DNA of 64,000 nucleotides from Mycobacterium haemophilum DSM 44634 (GCF_000340435.2 NZ_CP011883.2:2898687-2962686); one strand, 5' to 3'. Positions 53,449 to 62,465 are shown, counted from the stretch's first letter. Notes: generated by a model from the letters alone, not told the origin. Numbers and translations: made by a program.

Positions 53449-53492
53449 TACGGTTCCGTAGGTTTTCACTACGCCAAACGTACGGTCCCGTA
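53449..53492. promoter_or_regulatory. two TACGGNNCCGTA palindromes, candidate operators
   Basis: TACGGTTCCGTA (53449-53460) and TACGGTCCCGTA (53481-53492) are inverted repeats 32 bp apart, about three helical turns. The pair lies upstream of the small gene at 53372 (minus) and of the remnant at 53525 (plus). The form suits a TetR-like dimer, but no TetR gene is adjacent. Confidence 0.6.
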
Positions 53493-53524
53493 GGTTATTT
53501 TCCAACGCTAGCTCGTTCGGCCGG

Positions 53525-53641
53525 GCTTACCGCATCACGTTCGTCGACGAGATGTCTGGTCTCCACTCCGAAGACGTGGAGAAGATCCTGGACGGCAACA
53601 TGATGAAGGTGATGAAGGTCTCCAAGCCTGTGTCAGCCTGA
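53525..53641 (+). pseudogene. C-terminal remnant, amidohydrolase-like
   Basis: A frame without a start reads AYRITFVDEMSGLHSEDVEK and then ILDGNMMKVMKVSKPVSA before a stop. The DxEKILDGN.MKVM pattern resembles the last helix of amidohydrolase-family-2 proteins. The rest of the gene is missing. The identity is tentative because only about 38 residues survive. Confidence 0.4.
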
Positions 53642-53858
53642 TCTAGTCGTGGGCGACCGCAAGCCGCTGGGCGAGCACGCCCGTCTCTACCACACGTGAC
53701 GGCCACTGAGCAGCTCGCGACGTGCCGAAATCTGGTGCGCCGACCATTTGACACGTGTTGATAATGTGGAAGTCGTGCCTGGCGAAGTCGTCAGCGCAGC
53801 TTTGTTGGTACCAGGGGTCCGTAAGCGGTCCGTAGCAAGCCCTAGGAGGGACGGGCAC

Positions 53859-55820
53859 ATGGCGGCCGAAATGGACTGGGACAAAGAGGTCGGCGCGGCA
53901 GAGGACGTCCGACGCATTTTCGAGAACGTGCCCGCGATGCTGGTTGGCATGGCGGGGCCCGACCATCGCATCACCGCGATCAACGCGGCCTTTCGCTTAT
54001 TCAATCCAATGCTCACCACCGTGGGACGGCCCGCGCGAGAGGTCTATCCCGAACTTGAGGGCCAGAAAATCTATGAGATGTTCGACCGGGTGTATCAAAC
54101 CGGCGAGGCACAACGCGGGACGGAGTGGCGGCTGCAAGCTGACTACGACGGTTCGGGGCTCGAGGAACGATTCTTCGACTTTCTCGTCACGCCGCGCCGG
54201 CGGGCGGACAGCTCGATCGAGGGCGTGCAGCTTATCTTCGATGACGTCACCGACCGGGTGCGGGCACGGCTGGCCGCCGAGGCACGCGTGGAAGAGCTGT
54301 CCGAGCGGTACCGCCATGTGCGCGATTCAGCCACCGTGATGCAGCAGGCGTTGCTGGCCCCGTCGGTGCCCGTTGTTCCCGGCGCCGACATCGCCGCAGA
54401 GTATCTGTTAGCCGCCGAGGGCACTGCGGCCGGCGGCGACTGGTTCGATGCGATGGCCCTCGGCGATCGGCTGGTGCTGGTTGTCGGCGACGTCGTCGGC
54501 CATGGTGTCGAAGCCGCGGCGGTGATGTCACAACTACGCACCGCCGTGCGGATGCAGATCTCGGCAGGCCACACCATCGTCGAAGCGCTTGAGGCAGTGA
54601 ACATCTTCCATGAACAGGTGCCCGGATCGAAGTCGGCCACCCTATGCGTGGGCTCGCTCCATTTCATCACGGGTGAATTCCAGTACTGCACCGCCGGGCA
54701 CCCGCCGCCGTTACTGGTCACTGCCGACGCCAGTTCGCGCTACCTGGAACCAACCGGCGCGGGTCCACTCGGAAGCGGCACCGGATTTCCGGTGCGCACC
54801 GAAGTGCTTGACGTCGGCGACTCGATCCTGCTGTATACCGATGGCCTGATCGAACGACCGGGCCGGCCGGTCGGCGCCAGCACCGCCGAATTCGCCGACT
54901 TGGCAGCCAATATCGCCGGCGGCAGCGGCTTTGTCATGGATACGCCTGCCCGGCCCATCGACCGCATCTGTTCGGAAACACTTGAATTACTGCTCCGCTC
55001 AACCGGTTACAGTGATGACGTCACGCTTCTGGCGGTGCAACGTCGCACCCCGCCACCGCTTTTTCGCATGACGCAGGATGCGACGCTCCACGCCGCACGT
55101 GCGGTTCGGACCCGGCTTCGTGAATGGCTCTCGGAGATCGGCGCCGATGCCGCTGACATCTGCGACGTCGTACACGCAATTTCGGAGTTCGTCGAGAACG
55201 CGGTCGAACACGGCTACCCGAGCGAGGTTCCCGGCGGTCTTGTCATCGAGGCAGCGCTGTGCGGCGACGGCAACCTCCGCGCCTCGGTGACCGACCATGG
55301 ACAGTGGAAGGACTCCCGTGCAGGCGACCGGGGCCGCGGTCGTGGACTTGCCATAGCCGAAGCGTTGATGACCCACACACATGTCGCGCATGAAGCTGAC
55401 GGAACGACCGCCTCCTTAACGCACCGCTTGTCGCGACCCGCGAACTTCATCACCGACCCACTGGTCGGCCCGGCAAGCTATCAGCGCACCGTCGATTGCG
55501 AATTCGTCTCCTCGGTCGTCGACGCGGGCCGCATCGTTGTCAGCGGCGACGTCGACGCTACCAGCGCGGCCACCCTGGACCGCCAGATTACGGTCGAAAG
55601 CCGTTCCGGCATAGCACCGTTGACGATTGATCTCAGCGCAGTCACTCAGCTCGGATCGGGGGGCGTCAGCGCGCTGGCCGCCGCCCAGGACCGGGGGCGT
55701 AGGCAGGGTGGCGACTGTGTGCTGGTAGCACCGCCAGGCAGCCCAGCCCACCACGTCTTGTCACTGGTCCAGATGCCCGTCGCCGCTACCGACGCCGAGA
55801 ACCTCGTCTCGGAGGGATAG
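53859..55820 (+). CDS. multidomain sigma-factor regulator (PAS-RsbU-RsbW-RsbV; Rv1364c type)
   Basis: The 653-residue protein has PAS (about 10-145), a PP2C/RsbU phosphatase (about 160-375; VVGDVVGHGVEAAAVM and the metal DGLIE), an RsbW-type ATPase kinase (about 395-535; EFVENAVEHGY and RGRGRGLA) and a STAS anti-anti-sigma domain (about 550-650). This matches M. tuberculosis Rv1364c in order and length; that protein is linked to SigF control. ATG 53859 has GGAGGG upstream; the frame extends to 53748 without a ribosome site. Next to it lie Rv1363c- and Rv1362c-like genes, as in M. tuberculosis. Confidence 0.9.
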   Translation: MAAEMDWDKEVGAAEDVRRIFENVPAMLVGMAGPDHRITAINAAFRLFNPMLTTVGRPAREVYPELEGQKIYEMFDRVYQTGEAQRGTEWRLQADYDGSGLEERFFDFLVTPRRRADSSIEGVQLIFDDVTDRVRARLAAEARVEELSERYRHVRDSATVMQQALLAPSVPVVPGADIAAEYLLAAEGTAAGGDWFDAMALGDRLVLVVGDVVGHGVEAAAVMSQLRTAVRMQISAGHTIVEALEAVNIFHEQVPGSKSATLCVGSLHFITGEFQYCTAGHPPPLLVTADASSRYLEPTGAGPLGSGTGFPVRTEVLDVGDSILLYTDGLIERPGRPVGASTAEFADLAANIAGGSGFVMDTPARPIDRICSETLELLLRSTGYSDDVTLLAVQRRTPPPLFRMTQDATLHAARAVRTRLREWLSEIGADAADICDVVHAISEFVENAVEHGYPSEVPGGLVIEAALCGDGNLRASVTDHGQWKDSRAGDRGRGRGLAIAEALMTHTHVAHEADGTTASLTHRLSRPANFITDPLVGPASYQRTVDCEFVSSVVDAGRIVVSGDVDATSAATLDRQITVESRSGIAPLTIDLSAVTQLGSGGVSALAAAQDRGRRQGGDCVLVAPPGSPAHHVLSLVQMPVAATDAENLVSEG

Positions 55821-55947
55821 CGGCAGGGTCGATCACCACCCGCGAGGCGTGCAGCTCCCGGACGTAGCGCAGCGGAGCTTCTTTACGCAGAAAGGCGTGG
55901 GTGGTTGAGGCGAAGAGTATCTTTTCGGGAGAGTCAACAGCGGTCAT
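55821..55947 (-). pseudogene. acyl-CoA dehydrogenase N-terminal remnant
   Basis: On the minus strand from ATG 55947 the peptide begins MTAVDSPEKILFASTTHAFL and continues with REAP/RYVREL-like residues, resembling the N-terminus of FadE-type enzymes. The frame runs into the end of the Rv1364c-like gene and the remainder is absent. It is likely a truncated relic. The interval 55948-56134 shows no gene. Confidence 0.5.
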
Positions 55948-56134
55948 GCCGGCCGGGCCTTCCGAGGCATTCGATCGCCGCTGCGGAGGAAGGGGGGAGC
56001 AAGTTGGGGTGCAAGATTATCCGCTTGATCGGTCCTAGTCGGAGTTCGCTGGCAACTCTGATGGTAGCAATGGGTCATAGGAGTCACAGATACCGGAGTT
56101 CAGTCGATAATGACGTTGACGAGCTGTAACCGCG

Positions 56135-56884
56135 ATGGCTGAGGCGAACGAGGGGCAGCCGGATTCGGCTCTATCCAAAGCCGACGCGATGGCGTTGGCC
56201 GAGGAGGCCGAGGCAGAAGCCGCCGCGGCCGAGGCATTGGCCGCCGCGGCGCGTGCCCGCGCCCGCGCCGCCCGGCTGCGGCGCGATGTGCAAGCCCCTG
56301 CCGAGGCTGCTGATACGAAAACCGGTGACGAGACCAGCGCAGCCGCCAAAACCGAGGCCTTAACGAAGCCTGCTGCACGGCGGCGCCGCTGGTTGCGGCT
56401 GCCGTCGCTAGCCACGATTGCTAAAGCGGCCGCGATCGTCCTCATCCTCGCCTGTGGTGGATTCAGCGGATACATGGCGTGGCAACACCGTGATACCGCC
56501 CAGCGCCAGCAGCGCACCGCGGCGTTTGTCGCCGGGGCCAGGCAAGGCGTGGTCAATCTGACGTCCCTGGACTTCAACAAAGCCCAAGAGGATGTGCAAC
56601 GGGTGATTGACAGCTCCACGGGCGAATTCCGCGACGACTTCCAAAAGCGGGCCGCCGATTTCACGAAGGTGGTCGAGCAGTCCAAAGTTGTCACCCAAGG
56701 AACCGTGAACGCGGCGGCCGTCGAGTCTATGAGCGATCGTGCCGCTTTGGTTCTGGTCTCGGCAACGTCACGCATCACCAATTCCGCAGGCGCCAAAAAT
56801 GAACCGCGGGCGTGGCGGCTGCGGGTAACCGTGACCGAGGACGGCGGCCAATACAAGATGTCGAAAGTTGAGTTCGTACCGTGA
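56135..56884 (+). CDS. Mce-associated membrane protein (Rv1363c type)
   Basis: The 249-residue protein has an Ala/Glu/Arg-rich coiled N-terminus (about 1-85), one membrane helix (about 98-117; AAAIVLILACGGFSGYMAW) and a C-terminal extracytoplasmic domain of the Mce-associated/VirB8-like kind. It resembles Rv1363c. Such proteins may stabilise Mce transport complexes. It overlaps the next gene by 4 nt (GTGA). Confidence 0.85.
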   Translation: MAEANEGQPDSALSKADAMALAEEAEAEAAAAEALAAAARARARAARLRRDVQAPAEAADTKTGDETSAAAKTEALTKPAARRRRWLRLPSLATIAKAAAIVLILACGGFSGYMAWQHRDTAQRQQRTAAFVAGARQGVVNLTSLDFNKAQEDVQRVIDSSTGEFRDDFQKRAADFTKVVEQSKVVTQGTVNAAAVESMSDRAALVLVSATSRITNSAGAKNEPRAWRLRVTVTEDGGQYKMSKVEFVP

Positions 56885-57498
56885 CGGATGATGTGCACGT
56901 CGAAAAGGACCGAGCTACAACCGAAGTCGATGATTCGGTGACCGAGTCCCCCGCACCTGACGACTCCCCCACGCAGACCCAACCGTCGCGACGTGACCGG
57001 CTGCGCGGGCTGCGTAACGTGAAACTCGTTCCGGTGATTCTGGTCCTGCTCACGGCGCTCTCCGCCGGTCTGGCGACCTGGCTGTATTTCAAGCAGTACC
57101 GGCCCGATCAACAGACCGACTCCAGCGTCGCCCGGACTGTGGTCAGTGCAGCGTCCGACGGGACGGTCGCGTTGTTGTCGTACTCGCCCGACACACTCGA
57201 CAAGGACTTTGCCGCCGCCAGGTCGCATCTGTCCGGGGATTTCCTGTCCTACTACAACCAGTTCACTCAACAGATCGTGGCTCCGGCCGCCAAACAGAAG
57301 TCGTTGAAAACCACCGCTCACGTGATGCGCGCCGCGGTGTCAGAGCTGCGGCCCAATTCGGCCGTCGTGCTGGTTTTTGTCGACCAGAGCACCACCAGCA
57401 AAGACAGCCCCGATCCATCGATGGCGGCCAGCAGCGTACTGGTGAGCTTGACCCGGGTCGGCGGCAACTGGCTGATCACCAAGTTCGAACCTGTCTAG
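56881..57498 (+). CDS. Mce-associated membrane protein (Rv1362c type)
   Basis: The 205-residue protein has a charged N-terminus, one membrane helix (about 55-73; LVPVILVLLTALSAGLATWL) and a C-terminal domain similar in plan to its upstream neighbour (SYYNQFTQQIVAPAAKQK, NWLITKFEPV end). GTG 56881 overlaps the previous stop. The pair is the usual two-gene Mce-associated unit. Confidence 0.85.
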   Translation: MTDDVHVEKDRATTEVDDSVTESPAPDDSPTQTQPSRRDRLRGLRNVKLVPVILVLLTALSAGLATWLYFKQYRPDQQTDSSVARTVVSAASDGTVALLSYSPDTLDKDFAAARSHLSGDFLSYYNQFTQQIVAPAAKQKSLKTTAHVMRAAVSELRPNSAVVLVFVDQSTTSKDSPDPSMAASSVLVSLTRVGGNWLITKFEPV

Positions 57499-57910
57499 CC
57501 GGACAGGCTGCTGCTCCACAGCGACAGCGTCGCGGATCGCCTGAGCGTTGAGCAGGAACGGCGCCAAGTAGTAACAAATCTTCTCCGCCAAGGCTCGCAC
57601 CCGGCACAGCTCGGCGAAGTCAACCAGGGCATCACCTTGCCCCATTTTACGAATCTTTCGTGTGCTGTTTACCTTGCGTTTATTTGTTCAGATGGAATTA
57701 ACCTTTGACCGCGCCGATAAGTGCACTTTGCACCGAAAACTGCGGCAATTCGGGTGGTTTTAACCTGTTGCGGGCGTTGCGTAACGGTGATCATTGAGAC
57801 CAGTTCGCACCACCGGCGCAGTGGGTGCGGAGAGCGCAAGTAGCCAAACCAATTGGCGGTCCTGGATCGCTCCCTGGTAAATGGCTTGGGTTCTTCGAGG
57901 AGGAATTCAT
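57499..57910. other. gap upstream of the PE gene; possible gene remnant
   Basis: A minus-strand stretch from about 57645 (MGQGDALVDFAELCRVRALA) looks protein-like for about 45 codons but fits no family I know and merges into the antisense of the preceding gene. The rest is AT-richer and should contain the promoter of the PE-PPE-Esx cassette; GAGGAGG at 57897-57903 is the PE ribosome site. Confidence 0.4.
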
Positions 57911-58207
57911 ATGTCCTTTGTGACGGCACAACCCACAGCACTAACCGCGGCAGCTGGCGTCCTGCAGAGCATCGGTGTATCCACGGTGGCCAGCAATACC
58001 GCGGCGGCCCCGGTGACCACCGCTGTTCTTCCCCCGGCTGCCGATGAGGTGTCAGCGTTTCTGTCGCAGTTCTTTAGTACCCACGCGCAGGAGTATCACG
58101 GGCACGCCGCTCGGGGCGCAGTCGTTCACCAAAAGCTTGTCCAGAGCTTGCTGACGGGCTCGTTTGCGTATGCGACCACCGAGCTTGCCACCCAGGTGGG
58201 TTTCTAG
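57911..58207 (+). CDS. PE family protein (short, PE-only)
   Basis: The 98-residue protein is one PE domain: SFVTAQPTALTAAAGVLQSI at the start, PPAADEVSAFLSQFFSTHAQ in the middle and the YxxxE export motif in FAYATTELATQ. It should pair with the next PPE protein and be exported through ESX-5. ATG 57911 has a strong ribosome site; the frame extends upstream to 57881 without support. Confidence 0.93.
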   Translation: MSFVTAQPTALTAAAGVLQSIGVSTVASNTAAAPVTTAVLPPAADEVSAFLSQFFSTHAQEYHGHAARGAVVHQKLVQSLLTGSFAYATTELATQVGF

Positions 58208-58256
58208 CGGACGCCGCTAGCTGCACTGAATACCAGCGAGCCAAGGGAACAACGAG

Positions 58257-59459
58257 ATGTTGGATTTCACAGCGTTGCCGCCTGAGATCAACTCCACCCG
58301 AATGTATGCCGGCGCGGGTGTGGGTGCGCTACTGGCCGCCGTCGCGGAATGGAGTGTGCTGGCGACCGAGCTGTTCACCGCGGCGCAGGGGATCCAGTCG
58401 GTGATCGAGGGGTTGCTAGCGGGGCCGTTTTTGGGTTTGTCGGCGCTAGCACTGGGGCAGGCGGTCACGCCCTATGTGATCTGGCTGACCGCGACCGCCT
58501 CGGCGGCCGAGCTGACCGCGAACCAGGCCACACTCGCGGCCGACGCCTATGAGGCGGCCTACAGCATGACGGTGCCGCCGGAGATGGTGTTCGCGAACCG
58601 CGTGGAGACAGCGGCGCTGGTCGTGACCAACCTTTTCTTGCAAAACACCCCCGCGATCGCTGAGAAGGAAGCCGAATACGCTGCGATGTGGGTCCAAGAC
58701 GCGGCGGCGATGCTGTTCTATCAGGCCGGCGTGGTCGCCGCGGTGGTGGGGACGGTGCCGTTTACGGCGGCGCCGGAGGTGGTCAGCGACCTCGGGCTGA
58801 CCCCAGCGGCCCTCGTGGCCGAGCAGGCACTCAGCCCAGTCGCGCAGGCTACCAATCAGGGGATAACCGCCACGTCCCAATTGGGAGCGTCACCAGTGAG
58901 CAAGTCAATGGGAGTCGCCAGCCCACAAGCCCTTTCCGGGCCCGCAACGACTGCGGCGAAGCCGTTGTGGGGGGGCGTTGCACAGCACTTGTCGCCCATG
59001 AGCAACCTCGTCGGCATGACCAACAACGGCGTTTCGATGCTTGGCCAGGGTGTGTCGCAGACCAACACCTTAAGCTCGATGATGAAGGGCTTCATGCCGA
59101 CGGCGAGCAAGGCAGCAGAAGGCGCGGCCAAGGCGATGCAGGGCGTCGCCGAGTCAATGGGCCGCGGCCCGCTGGGTTCGGGTGTCAATGTGAGCGGGAA
59201 CTTGGGCCGGTCGGCGTCGGTCGGCTCGTTGCGGGTGCCCGAAGCATGGGCCACGGCCAACCAGGGCGTCGCTCAAGTGCGCGGATTGCCGCTGACCAGC
59301 ATGGCCGCCGCGGCCGAAGGCGGGTCCGGGCAGATGATGAACGGGCTACCGATGGCGCCTATGGGCTCCAACGGGAGCGGCGGCATCGGCGGCGTCAACA
59401 CTGCGCTGCGCCTGCAACCGAAAGCTTTCGTGATGCCCCGCAACCTCGCCGGCGGATAA
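58257..59459 (+). CDS. PPE family protein, SVP subgroup (PPE18/19-like)
   Basis: The 400-residue protein has a 180-residue PPE domain (FTALPPEINSTRMYAG, the WxG-like loop, AYEAAYSMTVPPEMVFANR, FLQNTPAI near the EspG-binding tip) and a C-terminal region with ASVGSLRVPEAW, a form of the SVP motif. It is exported with PE by ESX-5. In M. tuberculosis Rv1361c (PPE19) adjoins Rv1362c, consistent with this being its counterpart. Confidence 0.92.
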   Translation: MLDFTALPPEINSTRMYAGAGVGALLAAVAEWSVLATELFTAAQGIQSVIEGLLAGPFLGLSALALGQAVTPYVIWLTATASAAELTANQATLAADAYEAAYSMTVPPEMVFANRVETAALVVTNLFLQNTPAIAEKEAEYAAMWVQDAAAMLFYQAGVVAAVVGTVPFTAAPEVVSDLGLTPAALVAEQALSPVAQATNQGITATSQLGASPVSKSMGVASPQALSGPATTAAKPLWGGVAQHLSPMSNLVGMTNNGVSMLGQGVSQTNTLSSMMKGFMPTASKAAEGAAKAMQGVAESMGRGPLGSGVNVSGNLGRSASVGSLRVPEAWATANQGVAQVRGLPLTSMAAAAEGGSGQMMNGLPMAPMGSNGSGGIGGVNTALRLQPKAFVMPRNLAGG

Positions 59460-59537
59460 CGGCGGCGGGCCTAACGGTTTGACCCACAACGTAGCGGGTT
59501 TCGCCACGACATCAACCAACTTGAAGGAGATAAAAGT

Positions 59538-59837
59538 ATGACCGCACGTTTTATGACCGATCCGCACGCGATGCGGGATATGGCGCGCCGTTTTGAGGTG
59601 CACGCCCAGACCGTGGAGGACGAGTCGCACAAGATGTGGGCCTCGACGCTGAACATCGCGGGTGCAGGTTGGAGTGGGGCCGCGCAGGCGACGTCCTTTG
59701 ACACCATGGGGCAGATGAATCAGGCGTTTCGCAACATCGTGAACATGCTGCACGAGGTGCGTGACCAGCTCGGTGCCGCCGCCACCCGCTACGAGCAGCA
59801 AGAGCAGGCCTCCCAGCAGATCCTGCAAGGCAGCTAA
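59538..59837 (+). CDS. EsxK-like WXG100 protein, copy 2
   Basis: The 99-residue product differs from copy 1 (50940) at residues about 23 and 48 (Ala here, Gly and Thr there). The WXG motif (AGWSGAAQA) and QQILQGS tail are the same. GAAGGAGAT precedes ATG 59538. It follows PE and PPE in the usual ESX-5a-like order. Confidence 0.94.
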   Translation: MTARFMTDPHAMRDMARRFEVHAQTVEDESHKMWASTLNIAGAGWSGAAQATSFDTMGQMNQAFRNIVNMLHEVRDQLGAAATRYEQQEQASQQILQGS

Positions 59838-59906
59838 CGGCGAAAAACCGCTGCTATCCACGACCCTTTTCCCATTCACTTTCTCACTTCAGGAGCACAA
59901 AAACTC

Positions 59907-60194
59907 ATGTCCAGCATTAACTACCAGTTCGGGGATGTCGACGCCCACGGCGCGACCATCCGCGCGCAAGCCGCGTCGTTGGAGGCCACCCATCAGGCCA
60001 TCCTGGCCAGTGTGCGCGACGCCGCCGACTTTTGGGGCGGCCAGGGCTCAGCGGCATGCGAGCAGTTCATCACTGATCTGGGACGCAACTTCCAGACGAT
60101 CTATGAGCAGGCCAACGCCCACGGCCAAAAAGTGCAAGCCGCCGGTAACAACATGGCCGAGACCGACAGCTCCGTCGGTTCCAGTTGGGCCTAA
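59907..60194 (+). CDS. EsxL-like WXG100 protein, copy 2
   Basis: The 95-residue protein partners the EsxK-like protein 69 bp upstream. It keeps FWGGQGSAACEQF and ends SVGSSWA, closer to M. tuberculosis EsxL than copy 1. It completes the PE-PPE-EsxK-EsxL cassette. Confidence 0.94.
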   Translation: MSSINYQFGDVDAHGATIRAQAASLEATHQAILASVRDAADFWGGQGSAACEQFITDLGRNFQTIYEQANAHGQKVQAAGNNMAETDSSVGSSWA

Positions 60195-60266
60195 CCTAGA
60201 GTCGCCTCAGCGCCGCCCCTGCCAACGTCGGCACCGGGGCGGCCCATCGGCATCCTCGTTGCCCGC

Positions 60267-61586
60267 TTAAACCAATGAGTAGCGAACCGGCAGGTGTTTG
60301 AGGCCACCGACGAATGTCGTGGCAATGAATTCCGGATCACCGGTCAGCTCAATGGATTTCAGTCTTGGCACTAACTCGGTGAAGAAGCTGCTGACCTCCA
60401 TGCGGGCCAGCGCCGCGCCCAGACAGAAATGCACACCGTGGCCGAAGGCCAGATGCTTGTTGGGCTCACGCCCGACGTCGAAGCGGAACGCTTCGTCGAA
60501 CACATCCTCGTCGCGGTTGGCCGATGCATACGATAGCAGTACCGATTCGCCTGCAGCGATCGGAATTCCGCGCACGGTGGTGTCTTCGGCAGCAGTGCGC
60601 ATGAACTGCTTGACCGGGGTAACCCAGCGGATCATCTCCTCGGTAGCTAATGGCATCAAGCCGAGATTGTCACGCAGACGCGCAAGCTGGTCCGGATTCT
60701 CGATGAGTGCGTGCAGGCCTCCGGAGATGGTCGCGCTAGTGGTGTCGTGACCCGCGGTAGCCACGATGAGGTAGTAGGACACGGTGTCGATATCCGACAG
60801 CAGTTCACCATCGATACGGGCGTTGGCGATGGCCGACGCGAGATCCTCGGTCGGATGCGCGCGGCGCGACGCGGTCACACCGTTGAAGTAACCGAACATG
60901 TCGAGCAACGCCGGTAGCTGGTCCTCGTTCGTGTAGCCGCGCCTGAACTCACTGTCATCGCTACCGAACAACTCCTGGGTCAGCTTGAGCATGCGCGGGA
61001 AGTCGGGCTCCGGCAGGCCCAGCAGCGACATGATCACGTAGAGCGGGTAATTGACCGCGATCTGCTCGGCGAAGTCGCACTGCGGCCCGGCGACCATCAT
61101 CTTGTTGACATAGCTCTTGGCGAGTTCGTCGATGCGCGCTTTTAGCGCCCGCATCGCCTTCGGGCGAAACCAGTCTGCGCCGATCGCGCGCACCACCCTG
61201 TGCTGCGGATCGTCCATGTGAATCAGCGTGCGTACGCCCGCAGCGGTCTGTAGCTGGTCAGCCGCATCGGTCACCAGGACCGGGCGGGGCCAGTTGGTGA
61301 ACAGCAGGTCGTCACGTTCGATGTCCATGATGTCGGCATGCTTGGTGATCGCCCAGAACGGGCGGTAGTTTGGCACGTCGACCCACGACACCGGGGCACT
61401 AGCCCGCAGATGAGCTAGTGCCGCGTGCAATCGCTGCTCGTCGGTATACGCCAACGGATCTGCCAATAACTTGGCAGCCTCGTCCATCACCGTTGCGCTC
61501 ACTGGTGAGGCAGCGGTGGCCGCTGCCAGTTCGGCGTCATTCTCGGCGATACTCCCGTCGATCTTGAGGCGAGGGCCACCACCCAT
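60267..61586 (-). CDS. cytochrome P450
   Basis: The 439-residue protein has the I-helix oxygen-activation motif AGHDTT (about 273-278), ExxR (EEMIR, about 310) and the haem-binding loop FGHGVHFCLGAALARME with the Cys ligand about residue 390. It is soluble and bacterial in type. The subfamily and substrate are not recognised; the large terpenoid/steroid-oxidising mycobacterial group is plausible. A decayed aldolase gene lies directly upstream on the same strand, suggesting a former catabolic operon. Confidence 0.9.
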   Translation of the reverse strand: MGGGPRLKIDGSIAENDAELAAATAASPVSATVMDEAAKLLADPLAYTDEQRLHAALAHLRASAPVSWVDVPNYRPFWAITKHADIMDIERDDLLFTNWPRPVLVTDAADQLQTAAGVRTLIHMDDPQHRVVRAIGADWFRPKAMRALKARIDELAKSYVNKMMVAGPQCDFAEQIAVNYPLYVIMSLLGLPEPDFPRMLKLTQELFGSDDSEFRRGYTNEDQLPALLDMFGYFNGVTASRRAHPTEDLASAIANARIDGELLSDIDTVSYYLIVATAGHDTTSATISGGLHALIENPDQLARLRDNLGLMPLATEEMIRWVTPVKQFMRTAAEDTTVRGIPIAAGESVLLSYASANRDEDVFDEAFRFDVGREPNKHLAFGHGVHFCLGAALARMEVSSFFTELVPRLKSIELTGDPEFIATTFVGGLKHLPVRYSLV

Positions 61587-61595
61587 GCGACGACT

Positions 61596-61978
61596 TTACA
61601 GTAAGTAATCCAGTACATAAGGCGGAGAGATGTCGAAAGTCGAACCGATGGCCCGGACCAAGTCCAAACAGTCCTTCGCCGTCATGGCCGAGGTGCAGGC
61701 CTGCACGACGATGTGCGGATTAGCGCTACGCGCCTCCTCGATTGCTACCTCCAGCAAGCGTTTCCGCTCATGGAGGATCATAACCAGAACTCGGCAATAC
61801 CACTGGCACACCACAACATCGGGTGTCCGGGATCGCTGACGCAGTAGCGCACGAGCGTGCGGTAGGCACCCCAGTCGATGTCCTCACCGCCCTCGCCGCA
61901 GAATGGCGTGTAGCGGGAGTCGCCGATTCCCGGCAAGGCGCCGGGTGCCCAAGCACGGGCCGTACCGGCCGTCGTCAT
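61596..61978 (-). pseudogene. dihydrodipicolinate-synthase-family (aldolase) remnant, frameshifted and truncated
   Basis: The first frame from 61978 reads GALPGIGDSRYTPFCGEGGE and then HPMLWCASGIAEFW before a stop. A one-base shift at about 61789 continues as MILHERKRLLEVAIEEARSA and ACTSAMTAKDCLDLVR, an N-terminal DapA/NAL-like barrel half. The C-terminal half, with the Schiff-base Lys, is gone. In intact relatives this could be a hydratase-aldolase of side-chain degradation. Confidence 0.65.
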
Positions 61979-62016
61979 ATCTACTCCTCCTGTCCGCCAA
62001 GCGTTTCCGAATCAAA

Positions 62017-62320
62017 TCACGTGACGTCCGAACCACCGTCGACGCTGATGTTGGCTCCGGTCATGTAGGAATTGCGTCGCGATGCGAGGAATGCGACGAC
62101 CGGTCCGACTTGCTCCGGCAGGCCTGCTCGGGGCAGTTGAGCCAGATGTCCGAAATGCTTGGCGATGGCCGCCATCAGGCGACAAGGGTCGTCGCCGTCA
62201 CGCCCTCGTCGACGGATTGGCGCCACTGTTCGTCGGTCAGATCGTCGAAGCTGCCTTGTACACTCGGTCCAGCATTGATGAGCACATTGAGACGACCGTC
62301 CCATCGTTCACCGAGCTACC
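62017..62320 (-). pseudogene. short-chain dehydrogenase remnant, frameshifted
   Basis: One frame reads RLNVLINAGPSVQGSFDDLT (SDR NAG region) and stops soon after. Another frame ends GPVVAFLASRRNSYMTGANI and SVDGGSDVT, the classical SDR C-terminus. The active-site Tyr-x3-Lys segment and N-terminus are missing, so it is a broken internally deleted gene. It lies in line with the aldolase remnant and P450. Confidence 0.65.
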
Positions 62321-62449
62321 AGGCCGACGGCATCCGGGCTACCACGACCTGTCAAGTCTGTCACCGCGGCGTCCAGCCGTATTTATCAGAAAGCCTACGA
62401 TAGGAATTACAGTAGCAGCCGGAGAATGGCACAGCACACCGAAAGGCGA

Positions 62450-62465
62450 CACGTACGCGTATGTG
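62450..62465. promoter_or_regulatory. 16-bp imperfect palindrome upstream of TetR gene
   Basis: CACGTACGCGTATGTG has 8-bp arms with one mismatch pair and lies 93 bp before the regulator start. It is a candidate operator by position only. Confidence 0.4.
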
